Below the pieces are notes generated by a model, which saw only the letters and a program-made list of their open reading frames with translations, made no database searches and was not told where the DNA came from. Below, in pieces: positions 59,801 through 64,000 of a stretch of 64,000 bases of DNA. The DNA is from Gordonia sediminis (GTDB taxonomy: Bacteria > Actinomycetota > Actinomycetes > Mycobacteriales > Mycobacteriaceae). Both the position numbers and the translations under genes were made by a program. Positions within the stretch are counted from its first letter, which is position 1, and each line of letters starts with the position of its first letter. Location: positions 310,001 to 374,000 of the forward strand of contig RZUM01000003.1 in the NCBI GenBank assembly GCA_004193205.1. The letters run 5' to 3'.

Positions 59801-62800
59801 ACGCGGAGCACCCCGGTGCGACTCCAGCGCAGATCCAGCGCGCGCTCAACCCCTACACGGTCACCGAGCAGAACTTCGGCATCCGCACCCTGCAACCCCG
59901 CGGCGCCAACCGGCATGCCGTCTTCTTCACCCATGCCCGCGAGTCGATCAGCAACCACTACGAGCGCAACCCGACCGACCCGCGCACCCAGCACGCGCTG
60001 ACGTTGGAAGTGGATGACTTCGGCACTGTTCTGAAGCAGGTGGCCATCGGCTACGGACGTCGCGCCTCGCCGCTGTCGACACAGTGGGATCGCGACCGGC
60101 AGACGACGCCGCTGCTCGCCTACACCGAGAATCGCGTCACCAACGCCATCGAGTCGGTTGACACGCACCGCGCCCCGCTGTCCTGCGAGACCGTGACTTT
60201 CGAACTGACCGGCTACACGCCCACCGGAGCGGCCGGCCGTTACCGAGCCTCCGACTTCATCGAACCCGATCCCGCGGCGCCCGGTCGTCTGCGCCACAAG
60301 TTCACCGACCAGGTCGCCTACGAGGCCGCAGTCACCGCCAACCCGTGCCGCCGCCCGATCGAGTGGCTCCGCACGCTCTACCGTCGGGACGATCTGAGCG
60401 CTCTGTCGCCGCTGGGCGAGGTGCAGCCGCTGAGCCTGCCCGGCGAGAGCTACAAGCTCGCCTTCACCCCCGGACTGCTGGCCCAGGTCTTTCAGCGTCC
60501 TCACTCGGGTCAACCGGCGGAGCCCTTACTCCCGGATCCCGCCAGCGTGCTCGATGGACAGGCCGGGGACCAGGGCGGGTACCTGCGAAGCCAGACGCTC
60601 AAGGCCGACGGCCGCTTCCCATCGAACGATGCCGACGACCACTGGTGGATTCCATCGGGGCGGTCCTTCTACAGCACGAATCCCGCCGACGACGCCGCAA
60701 CCGAGCTGGCGCAGGCCCAGCAGCATTTCTTCCTGCCGCGCCGCTACCACGATCCCTTCGGGCTGGACACCTTCGTCGACTTCGACGGTGACAATCTGCT
60801 GATGGTCGAGACCCGCGACGCGCTCGACAACCGCGTGACGGTGATCGGCAACGACTACCGCGTCCTTCAGCCGCGCCTCGTGAGTGATCCGAACCGCAAC
60901 CAGACCGCAGTGGCGTTCGACACGCTCGGGATGGTGGTGGGAACCGCTGTGATGGGGAAGCCGCTCCCGGCACCTGTGGAGGGTGACACACTCTCCGGCT
61001 TTGTCCCTGACCTTCCGCAAGCTCAGCTCGACGACTTCCGTGACGCGGCGGACCCGCATGCAACCGCGCCGGCGTTGCTGCAAAGCGCAACCACGCGCAT
61101 CGTCTATGACCTCGATCGCTTCCGCCGCACTGCGCAGGCGAACCCGAATGACCCCACCCGGTGGCAGCCGGCCTGTTCGGCGACCATGGCGCGAGAAACC
61201 CATGCCAGTGTCTCTTTGGCGCCGCATGGCCTCAAGATCCAGCTCAGTTTCTCCTACTCCGACGGCTTCGGCCGGGAAATCCAGAAGAAGATCCAGGCCG
61301 AGCCGGAGACGGTCAACGGTGTCATCGGCCCGCCGCGCTGGGTCGGCAGCGGCTGGACCATCTTCAACAACAAGGGCAAGCCCGTTCGCCAGTACGAGCC
61401 GTTCTTCAGCGCGACGCATGGCTACGAGTTCAATGCCGTCCACGGCGTCAGTCCCGTGCTGTTCTACGACCCGGTCGAGCGCGTCATCGCCACGCTGCAC
61501 CCGAACCACACGTACGAGAAGGGGGTATTCGATCCCTGGCGACACACCACCTACGACGTCAACGACACCTGCGCCGCCCGCAACGCGCAGACCGGCGATC
61601 CACGAACGGACCCCGACATCGCCGGCTACGTGGAGAAGTACTTCAGCTCATTGCCCGTCGACCCGGCGGGGCCCTGGCAGACCTGGCAAGTGCAGCGCAG
61701 CAGCGGGGCCCTCGGCTCGCATGAGCAGGCGGCCGCTACCCGCGCCGCGGCCCATGCCGACACGCCGACCACCGCGCATTTCGACGCGCTGGGCCGACCC
61801 TTCCTGACCGTCGCGCGTAACCGCGTCGTCTGCGCCGGCCACGACCTCGACGGTACGGAGGAGAGCTTCGCCACCCGCGTCGAGCTCGACCTCGAAGGCA
61901 ACCAGCGCTCCGTGCATGACGAGCGCAAGCTCCCCGTCAACCACCTACCGACCGGTGCACTCGAGCAGCGCATCGTCATGCGTTACGCCTACGACATGCT
62001 CGGCAACCGCATCCATCAGCTCAGCATGGAGGCCGGTGCGGGCTGGATGCTCAACGACGTGGCGGGCAAGCCCATCCGTTCCTGGGATAGCCGCGGCCAC
62101 AACTTCACGACCAGCTACGACGTGCTGCGCCGCCCGCTCGGCCAGGCCGTGCGCGGCACGACCACGGATTCCGACCCGCGCACGCTGAACCGCGACATCC
62201 TGGTCGACAAGATCGAATACGGCGAACCCCCAGCTGCGGCAAGCCAAGCGGAGCTGGATCGGGCGCTAGACCTCAACCTCCGTACCCGCATCTACCGGCA
62301 TTCCGACTCCGCCGGCGTCGTCACCAACGCTCGGTTCGATGCGGGCGGCACTGCGATCGAGGCCTACGACTTCAAAGGCAACCTGCTGCGCAGCACTCGT
62401 CGACTGATCAGTGACTACAAGGCCATCCCCGACTGGCTGCTCAATCCGGAGCTCGACGCCGAGACCTTCGAGGGAGCCACCCGCTACGACGCGCTCAACC
62501 GACCCATCCAGTCCATCGCGCCGCACAGCAGTCTCCCGCGCGCCAAGCGCAACATCATTCAGCCCGTGTTCAACGAAGCCAACCTGCTGGAGCGGGTGGA
62601 TGTGTGGCTGGAGCGCGATGCGGAACCCGGCGCCCTGCTGGAACCCGCCGCTGAAGCCCCATCCCCGGTAGGTGTCGCCAATATCGACTACGACGCCAAG
62701 GGCCAACGCCAGCGCATCGACTACAAGAACGGTGCCAGCACCGTCTACAGCTACGACCCACTCACCTTTCGACTCACCCAGCTCCTCACCCGTCGCGGCG

Positions 62801-64000
62801 CGACCGCGTTCCCCGGTGACGACCCGCAGCCCCCCATCGCCGGATGGCCGGGCAGCCAGCTGCAGAACCTGCACTACACCTACGACCCCACAGGCAACAT
62901 CACGCACATCCACGATGACGCGCAACAAACCATCTACTTCAAGAACAAGCGCGTCGAGCCGAGCACCGACTACATCTACGACGCCGTCTATCGCCTGATC
63001 CAGGCCAGCGGCCGCGAGCACCTGGGACAGGGCGGCGCGCCTATCGTGCACTCGCACAACGACGCCGGCCGCGTCGGCCTGGTGAGCGCCGATGCTGCCG
63101 GCCGGTTCGCACCCAACGACGGCAACGCCATGGGTGCGTTCACCGAGCGCTACGTGTACGACGCGGTCGGCAACTTCCTGCAGATGCAGCACCGCGGCAG
63201 CGACCCGGTCCATCCACGCTGGACGCGTCGCTACACCTACAGCGACGTCAGCCTGATCGAAGGCGGGAAGCAGAGCAACCGACTCAGCCGCACACAGGTA
63301 GGGGATGGGGTCGCCTCCGCCCCCGAGATCTACCAGCACGACACCCACGGCAACATGGTCCGCATGCCCCACCTGGGCGGGGGCTCGCCTGGGCCGAACA
63401 TGCTCTGGGACAACAAGAACCGGCTGCGCCAAACCGACCTGGGTGGCGGCGGCACGGCCTACTACGTCTACGACGCCTCCGGCCGGCGACTACGCAAGGT
63501 CTGGGAGAAGTCGCCGGGCGTCATCGAAGAACGGATCTACGTCGGCGGTTTCGAGATCTTCCGCAGGCACGGCGGCCCGATTGGCGCCAACACCGCCACG
63601 CTGGAGCGCGAGACCCTGCACGTCATGGACGACGAGCAGCGCATCGCTCTTGTGGAAACGCGCACGCTCGACACGGCCGGCACCGACCAGGCCCCTCGGC
63701 AACTGATCCGCTACCAGTTCAGCAATCACCTCGGCTCGGCCAGCCTGGAACTGGACGAGAAGGCGCAGATCATCTCTTACGAGGAGTACGCGTCATACGG
63801 CAGCTCGACCTACCAGGCTGTGCGCAGTCAGACGGAGACCGCAAAACGGTATCGGTATACAGGCATGGAGCGCGACGAGGAGAGTGGTCTTGGTCATCAC
63901 GGTGCACGGCTCTATTCCTCCTGGCTCGCACGTTGGACGGCAGCGGACCCTGCCGGTCTCGTCGATGGTGCCAACCTCTACCAATATGCGCGGAGTAATC
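56827..64000 (+). CDS. SpvB/TcB-TcC-type Rhs insecticidal-toxin-like protein, 3' end outside the window
   Basis: An open frame of 2391 codons with no stop to the window edge. Residues about 35-330 are SpvB-like (GGGAIRGLGEKFAANPVTG, LSLSYDSGAGNGPFGFGWSL). VCBS/FG-GAP-like repeats follow at about 545-740 (DLAGDGQPDLV, DLDGDGHADVL, DLSGDGLTDIV, DIDGSGTTDVI). TcdB middle-N and middle-C parts lie at about 750-890 and 910-1080 (VWSSPLPGDAGRPMRYV, YAYHHGYFDGEEREFRGFG). Rhs/YD repeats run from about 1720 (YDMLGNRIHQL) to the core end RYTGMERDEESGLGHHGARL with DPAGLVDGANLYQYARSN at the edge. This is the fused B-C shell of a Tc toxin; the variable toxic tip should lie beyond 64000. Start is TTG 56827 (overlap with the ORF above) or GTG 56803. 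The A component was not found here. Confidence 0.88.
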   Translation, partial: MTNHWEKSHPHAEGNEGATAAQGPLAVPSIALPRGGGAIRGLGEKFAANPVTGTASMSVPIATSPGRSGFGPALSLSYDSGAGNGPFGFGWSLSVPSITRKTDKGLPQYLDTIDSDVFVLSGAEDLVPVYRQDPDGTWVAGHQGCQRDADGFWVRDGSGRLVVHEDELDGYRVRRYRPRIEGLFARIERWSKIGTPGDVHWRSISKDNILTLYGHDVNSRIADPLDPSRIFSWLICESRDDKGNGIRYIYKHEDGACQLRPGQADPFTQAHQFNRGPASDSRRTAQRYLQRVLYGSRQPLLDARGRRPRDLSELPNPPSDNGADWLFEVRFDYGELDEDDPTGKPEKPWFYRADAFSSCRSGFEVRTCRRCERVLMLHHIPDTPAIAGRAAQAGYQGVVRSTEFTYDDELDPTLATRPVYSFLKHVTQTGWTQVNGFSSRRSLPPVEFDYITPEVQEIVEELDPQSLDDLPIGLDTTAYRWTDLHGEGIPGILTEQAGAWFYKRNRSPIPHRQPNGSEAVTATFAPVEAVALKPNLALVAGAEFMDLAGDGQPDLVTMDGPLPGLYEHDEAEGWQPFRPFTSRLNRNFRDPNLRFVDLDGDGHADVLITEDDALVWYPSLAEEGFGPARRVGQALDEEKGPRVVFADAAQSIYLADLSGDGLTDIVRIRNGEVCYWPNLGYGRFGAKVTMDNAPWFDNPDQFDHRRIRLADIDGSGTTDVIYLHRDGVCLYFNQSGNSWSQPQQLKVFPRIDDLVSIVPADLLGNGTACLVWSSPLPGDAGRPMRYVNLMGGNKPHLLIKTLNNLGAETRVDYAPSTKFYLQDKRDGQPWITRLPFPVHVVERVETLDHISRNRFVTRYAYHHGYFDGEEREFRGFGMVEQWDTEQLPVLAEGRIPADKVDAASHVPPIHTKTWFHTGVYLGRDHVSDYFAGLLNATDLGEYFREPGLTDAEAQARLLPDTVLPTGLTLNEEREACRALKGSMLRQEVYADDAEHPGATPAQIQRALNPYTVTEQNFGIRTLQPRGANRHAVFFTHARESISNHYERNPTDPRTQHALTLEVDDFGTVLKQVAIGYGRRASPLSTQWDRDRQTTPLLAYTENRVTNAIESVDTHRAPLSCETVTFELTGYTPTGAAGRYRASDFIEPDPAAPGRLRHKFTDQVAYEAAVTANPCRRPIEWLRTLYRRDDLSALSPLGEVQPLSLPGESYKLAFTPGLLAQVFQRPHSGQPAEPLLPDPASVLDGQAGDQGGYLRSQTLKADGRFPSNDADDHWWIPSGRSFYSTNPADDAATELAQAQQHFFLPRRYHDPFGLDTFVDFDGDNLLMVETRDALDNRVTVIGNDYRVLQPRLVSDPNRNQTAVAFDTLGMVVGTAVMGKPLPAPVEGDTLSGFVPDLPQAQLDDFRDAADPHATAPALLQSATTRIVYDLDRFRRTAQANPNDPTRWQPACSATMARETHASVSLAPHGLKIQLSFSYSDGFGREIQKKIQAEPETVNGVIGPPRWVGSGWTIFNNKGKPVRQYEPFFSATHGYEFNAVHGVSPVLFYDPVERVIATLHPNHTYEKGVFDPWRHTTYDVNDTCAARNAQTGDPRTDPDIAGYVEKYFSSLPVDPAGPWQTWQVQRSSGALGSHEQAAATRAAAHADTPTTAHFDALGRPFLTVARNRVVCAGHDLDGTEESFATRVELDLEGNQRSVHDERKLPVNHLPTGALEQRIVMRYAYDMLGNRIHQLSMEAGAGWMLNDVAGKPIRSWDSRGHNFTTSYDVLRRPLGQAVRGTTTDSDPRTLNRDILVDKIEYGEPPAAASQAELDRALDLNLRTRIYRHSDSAGVVTNARFDAGGTAIEAYDFKGNLLRSTRRLISDYKAIPDWLLNPELDAETFEGATRYDALNRPIQSIAPHSSLPRAKRNIIQPVFNEANLLERVDVWLERDAEPGALLEPAAEAPSPVGVANIDYDAKGQRQRIDYKNGASTVYSYDPLTFRLTQLLTRRGATAFPGDDPQPPIAGWPGSQLQNLHYTYDPTGNITHIHDDAQQTIYFKNKRVEPSTDYIYDAVYRLIQASGREHLGQGGAPIVHSHNDAGRVGLVSADAAGRFAPNDGNAMGAFTERYVYDAVGNFLQMQHRGSDPVHPRWTRRYTYSDVSLIEGGKQSNRLSRTQVGDGVASAPEIYQHDTHGNMVRMPHLGGGSPGPNMLWDNKNRLRQTDLGGGGTAYYVYDASGRRLRKVWEKSPGVIEERIYVGGFEIFRRHGGPIGANTATLERETLHVMDDEQRIALVETRTLDTAGTDQAPRQLIRYQFSNHLGSASLELDEKAQIISYEEYASYGSSTYQAVRSQTETAKRYRYTGMERDEESGLGHHGARLYSSWLARWTAADPAGLVDGANLYQYARSN

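Noticed and set aside
62266-63432. 388-codon minus-strand frame inside the toxin gene
   Set aside because: It lies opposite conserved Rhs repeats and has no domain; a shadow.

Overview
The window is high-GC DNA with many GTG starts, short or overlapping gene junctions and a GC-rich third codon position. It carries an MmpL-like transporter, a Ddn-like deazaflavin protein, a DUF2236 protein and an apparently leaderless ArsR gene. Together these suggest an actinomycete of the Mycobacteriales (Gordonia, Williamsia or Rhodococcus-like); the genus is an inference. No tRNA, rRNA, CRISPR array or insertion sequence was recognised.

Region 1 (about 200-17560) is one long plus-strand array with almost no spacing. 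It reads as a type II sulfur-oxidising heterodisulfide-reductase-like (sHdr) gene set: tusA, dsrE3, shdrC1, shdrB1, shdrA, shdrH, shdrB3, a divergent lipoate-ligase-like gene, lbpA, lipS1, sLpl(AB), lipS2, etfB, etfA and emo. These are followed by a small CxxC protein, two more lbpA genes, a 48-aa membrane protein, a second DsrE-like protein, a Rieske protein and an ArsR regulator. By analogy with known sHdr systems, TusA/DsrE pass sulfane sulfur to the sHdr complex with lipoate-binding LbpA proteins. Electrons would go by EtfBA to the membrane EMO protein and menaquinone. LipS1/LipS2 and the ligases would make the dedicated lipoyl groups.

Region 2 (17.6-31.6 kb) is mostly housekeeping or scattered metabolism: two DUF202 membrane proteins behind a CsoR/CstR-like palindrome, an ArsR-SRPBCC pair, glyoxalase, hydrolases, cupin, mutarotase, HAD phosphatase, an MHS-type transporter, a BrkB-like protein, an alpha/beta hydrolase fused to a UPF0158-like domain, an ion channel and RsgA.

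Region 3 (31.6-45.5 kb) mixes small secreted proteins, a gene broken by two frameshifts, an HD protein, a glutamine amidotransferase, a DksA-like protein, dienelactone hydrolase, an MmpL transporter, a pentapeptide-repeat/LuxR protein, and two regulator-controlled redox sets with clear palindromic operators (HxlR and TetR).

Region 4 (45.5-56.8 kb) is degenerate accessory DNA: a decayed CoA-transferase gene, a pyruvate-kinase C-terminal remnant, carotenoid oxygenase, SMP-30 lactonase, PucR plus FAD monooxygenase, a VapBC pair, and a frameshifted pentapeptide membrane gene. Region 5 (56.8 kb to the end) is one very large open frame, a SpvB/TcB-TcC-type Rhs toxin (at least 2391 codons) that runs off the window just where the variable toxin tip would begin. 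A 112-aa unknown ORF overlaps its start.
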